DNA of 64,000 nt, from positions 659,008,292 to 659,072,291 of the forward strand of contig NC_081414.1 of NCBI RefSeq assembly GCF_030272615.1, written 5' to 3'. This stretch comes from Cryptomeria japonica. Lineage: Eukaryota; Streptophyta; Pinopsida; Cupressales; Cupressaceae. This document shows, in pieces, positions 47,441 to 60,323 of this stretch. The notes beneath the pieces are model-generated. The model worked only from the letters and a program-made list of their open reading frames with translations. It did no database searches and was not told where the DNA came from. The position numbers were made by a program, and so were the translations under genes. Numbering within the stretch: position 1 is the stretch's first letter; each line of letters starts with the position of its first letter.

Positions 47441-49767
47441 TATTTGTAAGCTATGGGTTTTTTCTTTACGAAGTTTCATTAGATCAAGTTTCATGATTAT
47501 CCAAGGCCACCATCTCCCCCTTCACATCCTCCTTCTAAGACTCACCCTCCCTATAAGAGAGCTTCATTTATAGATCCAAGTTAATCATTTGTACACTGTA
47601 AGGAAAATACATAATGAAAATATGCTGGACTATAATTTTCAACTAAATTTTGTTATCTCATTGAACTCCTCAAGGGTGAAGTAAGAAATGCTTCATATTC
47701 TCCTCCTGAAGTTTCCTGCAAATATTTTTCTACTTATCTAACCTCTTTTACAACTTTCTAATGCTTAACTTATTCTTGTACTTCTTCCTTTTTTATTTAA
47801 AAATGCATTTTTTCGTTTTCTCATTCCTTTGTTTGTTTCGACTTAAATAAAAATATAAGTTCCATGAAGCAACAAATCACATCAATCTTCATGCAAGCAT
47901 GTGTTTATGTTTGATTCCTTTAGGTCTTATCATATCATGCCATGCTATTGCATCAACACTTGTGATCACATTCAAAGAGAATTGCATCATCAACCTTCAT
48001 CAACTACAACAAATATGATGTATAGTATTTAACATTCTACTTAAGCGTTTTTCAATTCAATTCAAGAGTTAATTCCAAACTTGGGGTTTGACCTAAGCAA
48101 ACCCCTATCTCCAATACAATTTCTCCTCTTCTCTATGTAGACGATCCATGCTTACAAGCTATAATTATAGAATCCTAGGTAGAGTAGACAAAGACGATTA
48201 GATCCAGCTTTTGCAGGAGTGAAAAGAAGAGAACAAGGTCGCCCCACACACTTATGTTTGAAAAATTTCCGATGAATCTTTAGGAGGACATTCAGGATTG
48301 CATTATGACCCTTGTCCAACATCTTTCTTCTATAACTGACATTCCAAGGATAGGATCGCCCAGAGCATCCTTGTCCCACTTTGAGGCTTAGGTTCCAAAC
48401 ACAAGTTCCACTCTACTCACTAATTCCATATTTGTGTTTATGTCTACATATCACATCTGAAACTACTTGTTTATATTAATTTATGTTAATTTTACACCTT
48501 TAGCCCTAAATCTAGCATTCAATTTACATCTTTCCATACCTCATTTTCAACTATCACAAGGGGAGAAACATTTATCAATCAACTTTCATCCTTTGGAGGT
48601 GAATCTCTTGATGTCATTTCCCTTTAATGTATTTGAGTGACGAAAATATGCTTATTCTTTGTTTACATAGCTAAACCAATGAATACCCCGTTTTCACCAT
48701 ATTATATTTTGGTGAACCTGACACTTCTAGCATCTTACATATTTCTAATTGGGTGTTTTCAAATCTAATTTTTCATAATGAAATTTACAAAATTTGATTG
48801 GTTTGCCATTTTAATGTGATTAAATTGCTCATTACTTACTTTTATCAAAATCATGTGTTGGACAATAACTTCTTTCACTTCATGTTGCTTGCATTCATTC
48901 ATATGAATTTAATGTATTGCATTTTGAGGGTTTCAAAGGTTTTTCCTACCTTTAAGTCATTTCTCAAAGCTTTCATACATATTTCATGTTGCTATATGAT
49001 GATATTTTTAAAGAAGTTAATGGAATATTTGGATTTCATAAAAGTTTTGGTAGATGTTTCAAATGGAACTCTTGCTAATCATAGAGATGATATTGAAATG
49101 AATCATATGTGTACCTTCCCTAGAGTATCTTTTATTCATGAGGAAAGAATCAAACCTTCTATCAATGATCTCTCCAATGGAGATGCAGCATTGAACCATG
49201 TCTTCTCATAAAGGTACTTTGGTGCAAGAGGGACAAGGTAAATATGCTATTCTTAGTACATCTATCCCTCTAGATCCTCCTTATTCCTCTAGAGATGATA
49301 TTAATCACCAACATATTTTGGGCAAGGTGATGTTATGCATTTTATTCATGACCTATCTCCTAACATAACATTGAGTAGAGATGAAGCTTTAGATGATAAG
49401 AATAATTCTCCCCTTCGTAACAAATTGGATATGAATAGTGGTGATAGAAGTGACAATCTCCCTACAAAGGATATTCCTTCCTCATCTATTCATCCCTTTG
49501 ATCCTTCAACATGTCCTAACACATCACATTACAAAGAAGTCCATGCCTCTCCCTTATCACGATAAATTACAAAGAAGTCCATGCTTGTCCCTTATCAATT
49601 CTTTTACCAAAACCTTGTCCTTCTCTCCCTTAAGGGACAAGACCTATCCATGTTGTCAATCAAGAAAAGCTAACAAAAAAGAATCTTTTGAAGACTCAAA
49701 TATGATAAAAGCATTACCTTTCCTTTTGTAAGATATATCAATAATTATACGAACAAAGATAGTAGTG
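47441..49767. other. AT-rich sequence, no clear gene
   Basis: The part next to the copia RT may hold its decayed integrase, but I could not find motifs. A plus-strand frame at 48798-49211 and another at 49335-49565 carry no domain I know. Their position before a gag-like zinc motif suggests gag remains. A local duplication of acaaagaagtccatgc lies at 49530-49580. Confidence 0.4.
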
Positions 49768-49878
49768 TGTATTGCCTCTTTCATCGTAACTATTCTCATT
49801 CTATTGTTGATTGTAAAACTTTTAAAGCATTTGTCCAAAATTTATGTGATAGAGCTCACATACATATTACCCCAATCT
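49768..49878 (+). pseudogene. gag: gag zinc-knuckle relic of a Ty3/gypsy element
   Basis: The plus strand reads YCLFHRNYSHSIVDCKTFKA followed by FVQNLCDRAHI. This matches the Tat-type pattern C-x2-H-x4-H-x4-C with the trailing VQDLIDRG-like helix, as seen at 11434-11510 in the 18.3-kb element. No other gag or pol part is recognisable next to it. Confidence 0.55.
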
Positions 49879-49929
49879 AATGCTTTTTCTTGACCCAAAT
49901 TTGAAAGTAGTACATTAGGCCTCCCTTAG

Positions 49930-51487
49930 CCTATCATGTTTCTCGATCAACTTCCATTTCAGAAGAATCCACATTAATGGAAGACGACATAAACCAAAAA
50001 AAACAAAAGGAAAAGAAAAAGAAAAAAAAAGTTAACCATGAGAAATAATTCTGTTACCAAAATCAAGCCACTTGATTAGGTTTCGAGAGAATACATTGTA
50101 CATTTATTGGAATAGTTGTGGTTGTTATCCTCTTGTTCAAAGTTATGAGGCAGATTTGTACAATTCATGGGGTGGCAAACGGATTGTACTCTATACCCAA
50201 CAGTATGACTGAACAACAAGATACCCAATAAGATAAGGCATACGTGAGCTATATGAGTATATAAAGACAATGAGCTACTCTACTACAACCTTGTCAGATG
50301 GATTTATGGAGATAGAGATCCATTGATGACCAACGTCACATAATTCTCTGTAAAAAGAACACTTGAACAATTCAAAGTTGTGAGGCAGATTTGTACAATT
50401 CCTGGGGCTGCAAACGGATTCATTATCTACACTGGCAAAAGGTGATCTAGGTAGATTTGTCAGCTTTGTTTTTTCTCTTCCTTTATCTTTTGCACTTTAT
50501 TTTGCCTTTAAATTTAAGATGGGTGTTTGGTAGGTCCTTTTTCTTTATTTAGAGCCATTAAATTTCTGGTATGTGTCAGTGTGCTGACTGGATTTTGTTG
50601 TGTCTTTGTTGCATTGATTAAGGAGGGGTTGAGTTGCTTCTTGTTTTCATTCAAGAATACCTAATTTGTGGGCTTATGGAAGCCATGTGGGCATGCTTTT
50701 TACCAGGCATTTGTCTCTTGTCCAATCAGGGAGAAGTTCCAATCATGGTTTCATATTTCAACATATGCCTAATTTGTGGGCTAATGGAAGCCATGTGGGG
50801 ATGGTTATTATCAGGCATTTTGCCTCTTTCTCCAATCATGGATAAGCTCCATTCATTCACTAATACATTTTTAGGGTTGTCTCTTGTGACATTAAATGCA
50901 TATGGGGTTTTTGAATTCATTATTATTATTGTATTCATGTTATTTTTTATTTAGTTTGGGATCATTTTGTTAGAATGTCTTAATATAATTATGTATTAAT
51001 AAGCAATACATCCTTATGTTAAGTCTGGTTTATATTTCAATCTCATATTTTTTATTTATTTATATTTATGTTGATGTATTTATTGTTTTGGTCAATTATT
51101 GTACTAATATTTATGTAAGATTGAATACAAAATTCACATCTTCAAATTCAAACTTCAACTTTCTTGTCCCTTTTAACTAGCCATTGTAAGTCGACTTAAC
51201 ATATGCTTTTATGAATTGTTGTTATATCTTGGTATTTAAAAACATTCAATCTACAATTAGTTCATGTCGATTATCAAAGATAAATATTTAGAGCATACTT
51301 GGATTTTTCTACACGACAAAATAATCAAAATTAACAAAATTTTACATTGGATCTACACCTTTGTGAATGTTTTCTACAATCATTTGTTCAAAGTAGTAAA
51401 GTTAATTTAACTAGGGGATTGCCTAGAAAAACTTGACTCTCGCCATTTGGGAATCTCCCTGAAGGTGTTTGTAAAAATCACCTTAAC
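49930..51487 (+). repeat. Composite repeat copy D, left of the chromovirus
   Basis: It starts with tcgatcaacttccatttcag (compare 31027). Promoter-like modules follow at 50135-50190 and 50221-50430, and gaatacctaatttgtgggct copies at 50656 and 50765. The gtctacacctttgtgaatgtt module near 51350 is the one the chromovirus split. Confidence 0.55.
50221..50430 (+). repeat. Promoter-like module, copy 5
   Basis: cccaataagataaggcatac, gagtatataaagacaatgag, actctactacaaccttg, then gaggcagatttgtacaattc with ggggctgcaaacgg at 50379-50416. The latter block also occurs alone at 50149-50182. Confidence 0.55.
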
Positions 51488-51492
51488 ATATT
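51488..51492. repeat. Target-site duplication atatt of the chromovirus, left copy
   Basis: atatt directly precedes the left LTR and recurs at 57868-57872 directly after the right LTR. Confidence 0.85.
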
Positions 51493-52433
<941 letters not shown>

Positions 52434-52435
52434 AG

Positions 52436-52447
52436 TGGTATCAGAGC
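52436..52447 (+). other. Primer-binding site (initiator methionine tRNA)
   Basis: TGGTATCAGAGC starts two bases after the LTR. It is the standard plant retroelement site complementary to the 3' end of initiator tRNA-Met. Confidence 0.95.
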
Positions 52448-52540
52448 GAAGTTCATTCCAAAGGTTGTGTGTCCTTAATCTTGTTGTAGGGTGGCAGATT
52501 GCATATCCGACCTGCAATTGCAAAGGACTAGCGTGGATCA

Positions 52541-53700
52541 ATGGCGCGAAGAGGAACTAGGAATGGTGGAGCGCGTGGGAATGCAATCCTTGTTGTAATG
52601 GAGATGTTGTGGGGAATAGCAGCCCAGTTAGAAGTCGTGGAGACAACCCAAAGAAGAGGCCGACATGTTGAGGATGTGAGCGAAGATGAAGGAGAAGAAG
52701 CCCCGACAGAACAAGTGAACCTACTGTCAATTGATCCAGAGGAGGAAAGGTTTTTAAGGGTTTTGAGTAGGGCGAACACTAAACCTCATTTTACCCCACC
52801 AGAATTTGATGGGAATTTAGATTTAGATGAATTGATGGATTGGATCTCCGAGATGGAGAAGTATTTTGACTTTGAAAACACTGCAGAAGAGATGAAGGTG
52901 AAGTATGCCTGTACCCGGTTGAAGGGTAATGCATCTATTTGGTGGGAGAACTTGCAAGTTGATAGGCAAAGAAGAGGTAAAGAAAAGATTAAGACATAGG
53001 ATAGGATGATTGCTAAGTTAAAATCAAAGTTTGTCCCGACAAATTATCAAGTAGATTTGTTCTGAGTTGCAGAATCTGAGATAGAAGGAATCTAGTGTGA
53101 AGGAGTACACCGAAGCATTCTACAAGTTGAACATCGGATACATACATGTTGATGGTGAAATTGAACAAATTGCAAGATATTTGAACGGATTGCAGATGTG
53201 TATACAAGATGAAATCAGTATGATAGAATTAGAGTGTTGAAGAGGCTTACCATTATGCAATAAAGGCTTAAGAGAAATTGAATAAAATGCATGAGCAGAG
53301 ATAGAGAGGTAGAGGTGGAAGGTTTACCGGAGGAAGATTTTAAGGAGGAAGAGGATACACCAGAGGAAGAGGAACCAATGCAGACCAGAACAAGGACAAG
53401 AAAGTGAGCAAGGAAGGTAATTCACACCAGAAGGATGATAGAATTTCCTACCGGAGGAGAGAATTGGATGGTTACCAGAATGAGAACTGTGGAAGACAAG
53501 ACAAAAGGACATTCAGAGGAACCTATTTTAAATGTGGAGGAGAAGGACACCATGCATTTGAATGTAAGAAGTCAGAGGCTACCGGAAGAGTGGCAGTGGT
53601 GGAAGAGAACCCCACCGGATCAGACAATAAACCAAAAGATGGAGAACGATTGATGGTAAGGAGAGCTTTGTGTCATACTGGAGGAGATAAAGAACCCTTG
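52541..53700 (+). pseudogene. gag: Chromovirus gag, broken
   Basis: It starts MARRGTRNGGARGN at the first ATG after the PBS. The capsid core is recognisable (PPEFDGNLDLDELMDWISEM, then TRLKGNASIWWENL at about 52910). A stop lies at 52997-52999, further stops follow to about 53290, and a frame change occurs before 53404. The nucleocapsid zinc knuckle at about 53521-53571 reads YFKCGGEGHHAFECKK, with the first Cys replaced by Tyr. The frame then stays open to a TAG at 53701-53703. Confidence 0.85.
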
Positions 53701-53703
53701 TAG

Positions 53704-54241
53704 AGGAGGAACCTGTTCAAGACCAGATGTAAGGTATCTAGTAAGTGTTGTAAATTTGTTATTGATAGTGGTAGTTCAGATAATCTTGTTTTAGAAAAGA
53801 TGGTGAATAAGTTGAAATTGGAGAGATTGAAACACCCTAAGCCTTACCAGATAGCATGGATTCAGGATGAACATAAGATATTACTGAGTGAACAATGTTT
53901 AGTAAAATTGAAAATTGGGAATTATCATGATGAAATTTTGTGTGATATTATGCCTAAGGACATTTGTCATCTTTTTTTGGGAAGACCTTGGAAGTTTGAT
54001 AGACAGGCAATACATGATGGGAGGAAGAATACATACACCATTGTGGCAAATGGGATGAAGCAAACCTTGTTGCCTTTGGAGGAACCTTTGAAGAATGAAG
54101 TCTGTACAAATACCAGAATCTGCCTAGTAGATGGAAGGAAGTTCATGGATGGATTGAGACATGAGAATGTGTGTTTTTCCTTAATTCCTAAGAAGATTGA
54201 GAGACCAGCACCCGAAAGGAGAACACTCGGCATAGATAAGA
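53704..54241 (+). pseudogene. pol: Chromovirus aspartic protease
   Basis: FVIDSGSSDNLV carries the catalytic Asp (GAT at 53764-53766). It is followed by the usual partner segment HLFLGRPWKFDRQAIHDGR at about 53970. The frame is shared with the zinc knuckle. It shifts near 54240, where the next frame begins DLLAEYGDIISDN ahead of the RT. Confidence 0.85.
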
Positions 54242-55574
54242 GATTTACTGGCAGAATATGGGGACATCATTTCAGATAATGTACTTAATGGATTGCCACC
54301 TGTTAGAAGTATTAGTCATTGCATGGACTTAGTTCTCGGAGCCAGTTTGCCTAACAAGGTTGTACACCGATTAACACCAGCAGAGGATGAAGAACTAAAT
54401 AGACAAGTGCAAGAGCTATTGGAGAAAGGTTTGATCAAGGAAAGTCTGAGCCCTTGTGCAGTACCAACAATATTAGCACCTAAGAAGAATGGAGAGTGGA
54501 GGATGTGTACCAATTCAAGAGCAATAAACAAAATCACAGTGAAATATCGGTTTCCCTTGCCTAGGATGGATGACATAATGGATTGTTTGAGTGGAGCAAA
54601 GTACTTTACAAAGATAGATTTGAAGAGTGGATATCATCAGATCAAGATCATAGAAGGTGATGAATGAAAGACAACATTTAAGACAAATGAAGGATTATAT
54701 GAATGGTTGGTGATGCCTTTTGGACTGACTAATGCACCGAGTACTTTCATGAGGCTGATGAATGAGGTCTTGAAGAAATTATTGGGTAAGTTTGTTATTG
54801 TGTACTTGGATGACATTCTGATTTTCATTAAAACAAAAGAGGAACATTTGTTGCAGTTAAGACAAGTTTTGCATAGGTTGAGAGAAGAAAAGTTATTGAT
54901 CAATATCAAGAAGTGCACTTTCATGAAGGATGAGCTAGTCTATTTGGGCTTTGTGATATCTGAGGATGGTTTGAAGATGGGCCATTGTTGAGTGGCCTAC
55001 ACCACCAAGCATTGGAGAGGTAAGATCATTTCATGGATTGGCTTGCTTTTACCAGAAGTTTATTAGAAATTTCAGTTTAGTTTGTAATCCTATGACTGAG
55101 ACCATGAGGGGAGATCCGAAGGAATTCAAGTGGACCACCGGAGCAAACAAAAGTTTTGAGTTGTTGAAACAGAAAGTGACTGAGAAGCCTATGTTGGCTT
55201 TACCGGATTTCAATAAGGTATTTCAAGTGGATTGTGATGCAAGTGGAACAAAAATAGGAGCAGTTTTGAGTTAAGAAGGGAGAGCAATAGCCTATTTCAG
55301 TGAGAAATTGAATGATGCCCAGAAGAGATATTCAGTATATGATCAGGAATTTTATGTCATAATTCAAGCCTTGAAGAAATGGAGACATTAGTTGTTGCCT
55401 AAGGAGTTTGTGTTGTATACAGATCATCAAGCTTTGCAATATTTGAACAGTCAGAGTAAGTTGAATCAGAGACATATGAGATGGGTAGAGTTCTTGCAGA
55501 GTTACACCTTTGTGTTGTAACATAGAAGTGGGAAATATAACAAATTTGTTGATGCATTAAGTAGGAGAAGAAAT
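54242..55574 (+). pseudogene. pol: Chromovirus reverse transcriptase and RNase H
   Basis: RT motifs seen are [70 protein letters not shown] and the catalytic YLDD at 54803-54814. A TGA at 54665-54667 interrupts the finger-palm boundary. Near 54985 a short deletion with a frame change removes the segment between GLKM and [10 protein letters not shown]-like sequence. RNase H follows ([36 protein letters not shown], then KFVDALSRR) with further stops near 55273, 55389 and 55518. Confidence 0.9.
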
Positions 55575-57053
55575 TTGCTGACAGAGATGAGAGTGACAAT
55601 ATTATGTTTTGAAAATTTGAAGACCTTGTATGACAAAGACCCGGGTTTTGCAGAACCTTGGAAAGCATATAGAGAACTGGTTATGGTTGATAGGAGAAAA
55701 TGGTTGGTTTATTTCATTCAGGATGGGATGTTATTAAAGGGAGTTCAATTGTGCACACCTAAAAGTTCCATGAGAGAGAACTTGATAAAAGAGAAGCATA
55801 GTGGAGGTTTAGGTGAACATTTTGGCATTGATAAAACAGTTGCAATGGTGAGTGAGCAGTACTTTTGGCCTCAAATTCATAAGGATGTTAAGAGATACAT
55901 GCAGAGTTGTAGATTTTGTCAAGTTGCAAAAGGTAGTAGTCAGAATGTGGGATTGTATAAACCTTTGACAGTACTGGTAATACCTTGGGAGGATATAAGT
56001 ATGGATTTTGCACTTGGCTTACCTAAGACACCGAGAGGGAATGATTCTATATTTGTGGTAGTGGATAGATTTTTAAAAATGGCTCATTTCATACCTTGTA
56101 AGAAGACATCAGATGCATTGCATGTAGCAGACCTATTTTTCAAGGAAGTGGTAAGATTGCATGGATTACCTAAGAGCATAGTTTCAGATAGAGACCCTAA
56201 GTTTGTTGGCTGTTTTTAGAGAACGCTTTGGAAGAAGATGAAGACAGATTTGAAGTTTAGTTCTAATTTTCATCCTTAGATTGATGGACAGACAAAAGTA
56301 GTTAACCGAAGTTTGGGAAACTTGTTGAGATGTTTAGTGGGAGATAAAACCGGAAGTTGGGATTTGATCCTTGCACAAGTAGAGTTTGCCTATAACAATT
56401 CAGTGAATAGAAGTATTGGAAAAACACCTTTTGAGACTGTTACCGGAGTGCATCCTAAAGGAATAACATAATTGAGAGACATTAGCAGTGAAGACAGGAA
56501 GAGTTCAGAAGAAGAAGAATTTGCAGATCACATGTCAGCATTGCATATTCAGGTTAAACAACATTTTGAAAACATGAATAGCAAATACAAGGAGAAGGAA
56601 AATGAGAAGAGGAGACATAAGGAATTTGAAGTTGGCGATGAAGTGATGGTCTATTTGAGAAAAAAGGGATTCCCGGTTGGAACTTATAATAAGTTGTAGA
56701 TGAAGAAGTTTGGACCCTATAAGATCTTGAGAAAGTTCAGTTTTGGAAATGCATATGAGGTGGAGCTACTAGATAGTCTTAGTATTTCACCTATATTCAA
56801 CATTACAGATATTCATGAGTACCATGAACCAGAATTTAGTGAAGACAATATTATAGACTTGGAGAAACAATTGCCCCAGAAGGAACCAGATCAGATTGAA
56901 GAGATTTTGGATAGTAGGATTGGGCGTAGTACCCGAAGCAGTCCGTACAAAGAATATCTTGTGAAGTGGAAGAACAGACCAGTGGAAGATTCATCTTGGA
57001 TTTGTCAAGCAGAGGTAGATTGCCTTGGTTTCCCTCTGACCCCAACAAAGTGA
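55575..57053 (+). pseudogene. pol: Chromovirus integrase with chromodomain-like C-terminus; catalytic Glu lost
   Basis: The zinc-binding part (HSGGLGEHFGIDKT ... CRFCQVAKG) is kept. In the core, ISMDFALGLP holds the first Asp and VSDRDPKF the second (56187-56189). The expected Glu 36 codons later is AAA, Lys, at 56295-56297 in DGQTKVVNRSLGNLL, so strand transfer would be abolished. Stops lie at 56217-56219 and about 56277, 56469 and 56697, all in one frame. After a GPYKILRKFSFGNAYEVELL segment comes a chromodomain-like stretch (EEILDSRIGRSTRSSPYKEY, then LVKWKNRPVEDSSW) ending at TGA 57051-57053. Confidence 0.9.
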
Positions 57054-57084
57054 GAGGCTCACTTTTCTATTAACCCCGAATGTC

Positions 57085-57867
57085 TGATGCAGGAGCATCC
57101 TCGGTTCACAACAATCTTGCATCAACCAAAAACATTTCCTTTTCTGTTTTGTTTGCAGTTTCAGTTTCCTTTCTGTGTGTCCCGGTTTTGGCTCACCGGT
57201 TCCTGTGGAGTTGGATTCTACTTGAAGACTCGATCATTGTTTCTTTCTTTCAAACCACATCTCATTTGGATCACTTTTCGGCAAGATATCACTATTGGTT
57301 TCCTTAATAGTCTCTTGTTATCAGTTGCTCTATTACCGGTTGCTTGAGACCTATTCTAGTGATCTACCGAAACCCATTCCAAAGCTTGCGGAGCCTTGGA
57401 CGTTGATCTCGATGTTTCTTGGCGTGTGGATGACCTTCTATGTTTCATCCTTTGGATTTTCTGGAGGATTCTCTTGATGGAGGTCGACCTTGTTCATTTT
57501 GTACATTAGGTCTTGTTCTTTGGGTTTTGATTCTTTTTGGGTCGACCAAATCCTTTGGATCAATATATATATTTGTAATCAAGCTTAAAAATGTAATCAA
57601 TCGAAGAATCAAGAAGTATTCGATAAATAGATTGTGACTAGAAGATAGATCTTTCGATTCAAGGTCCCGGTGTGACCTATTCTACTAGGTCGGTGTGCTG
57701 GTATGTTGTAACCCGGTTGTTACCGGTTGGATGTAATTAACTTTCATGCAATAAAACTATATGTTATGCATTGCCTCCATCACATCTGCATGATTCTGTT
57801 GTGTTTACCTTTGCTGACCGGTTTGGACTGATCTCCTCAAGGTCTCTCCTCATTGGTGACTGCACCA
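57085..57867 (+). repeat. Right LTR of the chromovirus (783 bp)
   Basis: It runs TGATGCAGGAGCATCC...GACTGCACCA and aligns with the left LTR apart from the TA expansion and 84-bp duplication there. The LTRs differ visibly more than those of the 18.3-kb element, so this insertion is older. No clean PPT is seen before it. Confidence 0.9.
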
Positions 57868-57872
57868 ATATT

Positions 57873-59946
57873 TAGACCCAAGGAAGGCAAAGGTGAATGA
57901 ATCTCTATACATATTAAATGAATTATCTCTCACAACCAAGTTCACTCACATTCATAAAGATAGGACATAGTTGTTGGATTTGAACTTGAGGGACTTAAAT
58001 CTAAACAATAACAAATTCTAAGCTTGTACAAAGCATGAGACATCTTCTAGACTAAGAGAATTGATTTTTGTACTTACGTAAAATGATTTTAACTTGAAAT
58101 CAATAACATTTCTTAATCTTATTCCTATACATCTATCTTGCTACTTAATATTTATTTATTTATTTGTTGTATATGTACCTTGATACTAATAAAATTCAGG
58201 CTAATTCAGGCTAATTGTAGAATTTTTATCTTTTACTTCACCTAAGCTTATATAACATGATTTTATTCCTATACATATTTTCTTAAGTTGTCTCCTCTAA
58301 GGGTGTTGCCTTAGGAATTTATTTTTTATAGCAATTAGGGTTTTTAGATCTCTATTTTTTATTGATAAACTTATTATTGGATCTTAGCATGATTATATTT
58401 TCCTTTATTGGTTCTTTATAGCCATATCTTTGCATAAGTTTTGATCTTTGTCATATAGTCATGAATTTTCCCATCCTACCCACCCTTGGCTTGACCTTCA
58501 AGATTTTAGAAATGATATCTTCTCTATTTTTAAATCTAATAGTAATTTGTTTTTTCACCATATTTTTTCATCTGTTATAACCATATTGCTTTACTTATGC
58601 CATGATCTACTTGGGATCCTAATCTTCCTTTGAGGAGTGGTTGTCTTAGTGATACTATAGTTATACCCAATAAATGAAAATCAAGTATATTTCCATGCTC
58701 GTGTCAAGAACAATGTTGGTGATAATGCTAAAAAAGAAACTTATGACCATGATGCTCACATAACTAAGAAATGTATTACACTTATTGGATGGTTTATTTT
58801 AGATGACTCATGAACACAATTATCCTCAACAATTAGTTGCATTTTAACATTGAAACTATTTGTAAACAACCTTTTGACACAAATAGTCTACATGCAAATA
58901 GATCTTCTATGACCTCATCTAATGGTATATCATTTTATCCTTCTTTTAATACCTCTTCTTATAGTTACTACCACTTCATAGATACTAATTCTCCCATTTT
59001 CATTCTTAGTCTTATGTCTTCTCTTACCATACTAACATGTAATATTTCACCAGCATTTGATCCTTCCATTTATGTATACCTACTAGTGTTATACCTTCTA
59101 CCCTTGTGTCTCACAATATACCACTTTATCCTATGTCTCACACTATGATTGAGAAACCTTGTTAGATGTTACTATAAATATTAAGTTTAGTGATCAAATC
59201 TGATTTGATAAGTAATCAATCATTAATCAATAATGACATGATCTTAAATAAAGAGTAATAACAACCACAAGATAATGCACAAAATAAAGTTCCACACACA
59301 CATGTGTGTGTGTGGGAAACTATTCTTAGATAAAAACCTCTCCAAAGAGAGACACAATCTTGTATTACTATGCAATTTAAGAGAGTACATAATATATTCA
59401 ACATATATTCCTTCAATCCTTGTAACTTTCAACCTATAGTCAATCTTATAAAATTATATTAACATAATATTCCTTCAATTTGTGATGTAAAACTACTATT
59501 CTAAGCACTCATCTTATATCAAAATAGGCAAAGGTAAAACCACCCAGGAGCTAGCATTACATGTGTCTAAGAGTTACAAGCGTTATTCCATGAATTTCTC
59601 AACCTTTCACACCAACCTAGGTGTTAATCTTGAAAAGATGATAAATGCAATCCACTAAAGATGAAACAACTACTTAGGCGTCCAAAAGAGAAGGTCAAAT
59701 TTGTAATGCCTATATTACATGTATTACAATATAATAGATACTTTTACAATGTAAATTCTCATAATATATTTCATTGATTCCCTTCCACTTCATTTCAATG
59801 GCCAAGGCTGCCAAGTACTAATTTAACCACATATACTGATGCTCCATACAATCAGAATTGTGTTGTCTCTAGATGAATATTTTAGTCCATGTATTTCTAA
59901 CTCGCACATCTATGTCTTATTTAATTCATTAAATTTTCTTGGAGGT
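57873..59946. repeat. Composite repeat copy D, right of the chromovirus
   Basis: It continues the module broken at 51487. Further modules include cccacccttggcttgacc at 58480 and the truncated copia-LTR relative from about 59160 (tgttagatgttactataaa) with ctccaaagagagacacaatc at 59340. No gene is seen. Confidence 0.55.
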
Positions 59947-60323
59947 TGTTGGTGTGAACATGGTATTTTATATAACTAGTTCACCATCTAGCTCCTATTC
60001 ACATTAGTTCACTTAATCTTACTTAGGGTATGGCATAGGTCGATTATCACTTTATGTCTCAAGGCATAATATTAAGAAACATGCCATAATATTACATATG
60101 TAGTCCTATGTTGAGCACCTTGGCCTATATAACCAAGAGTTTCTCATTATAATCTTCATCCATCATAATTAATCATTATTATATATTTGCATCATTTATT
60201 AGAATAAAATTATTCTCTCATATTTGATCTCTCTTGTACTTTCATTGAATGCCATAGATCTTATATGGCTACATTTTTAGCTAAATATTGTATAGTATAT
60301 AGCATTCTATACAGACTATTACA
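59947..60323 (+). repeat. LTR-like unit, copy C (377 bp)
   Basis: TGTTGGTGTGAACATGG...GACTATTACA is followed by TGATATTAGAGCTTGAGG, the least decayed of the three PBS-like sites (TGGTATCAGAGC with two changes). The TATA-like cctatataacc is at about 60123. Confidence 0.65.

Noticed and set aside
47441-48800. Copia integrase
   Set aside because: Expected upstream of the RT on the minus strand, but I found no zinc-binding or D-D-E motif.
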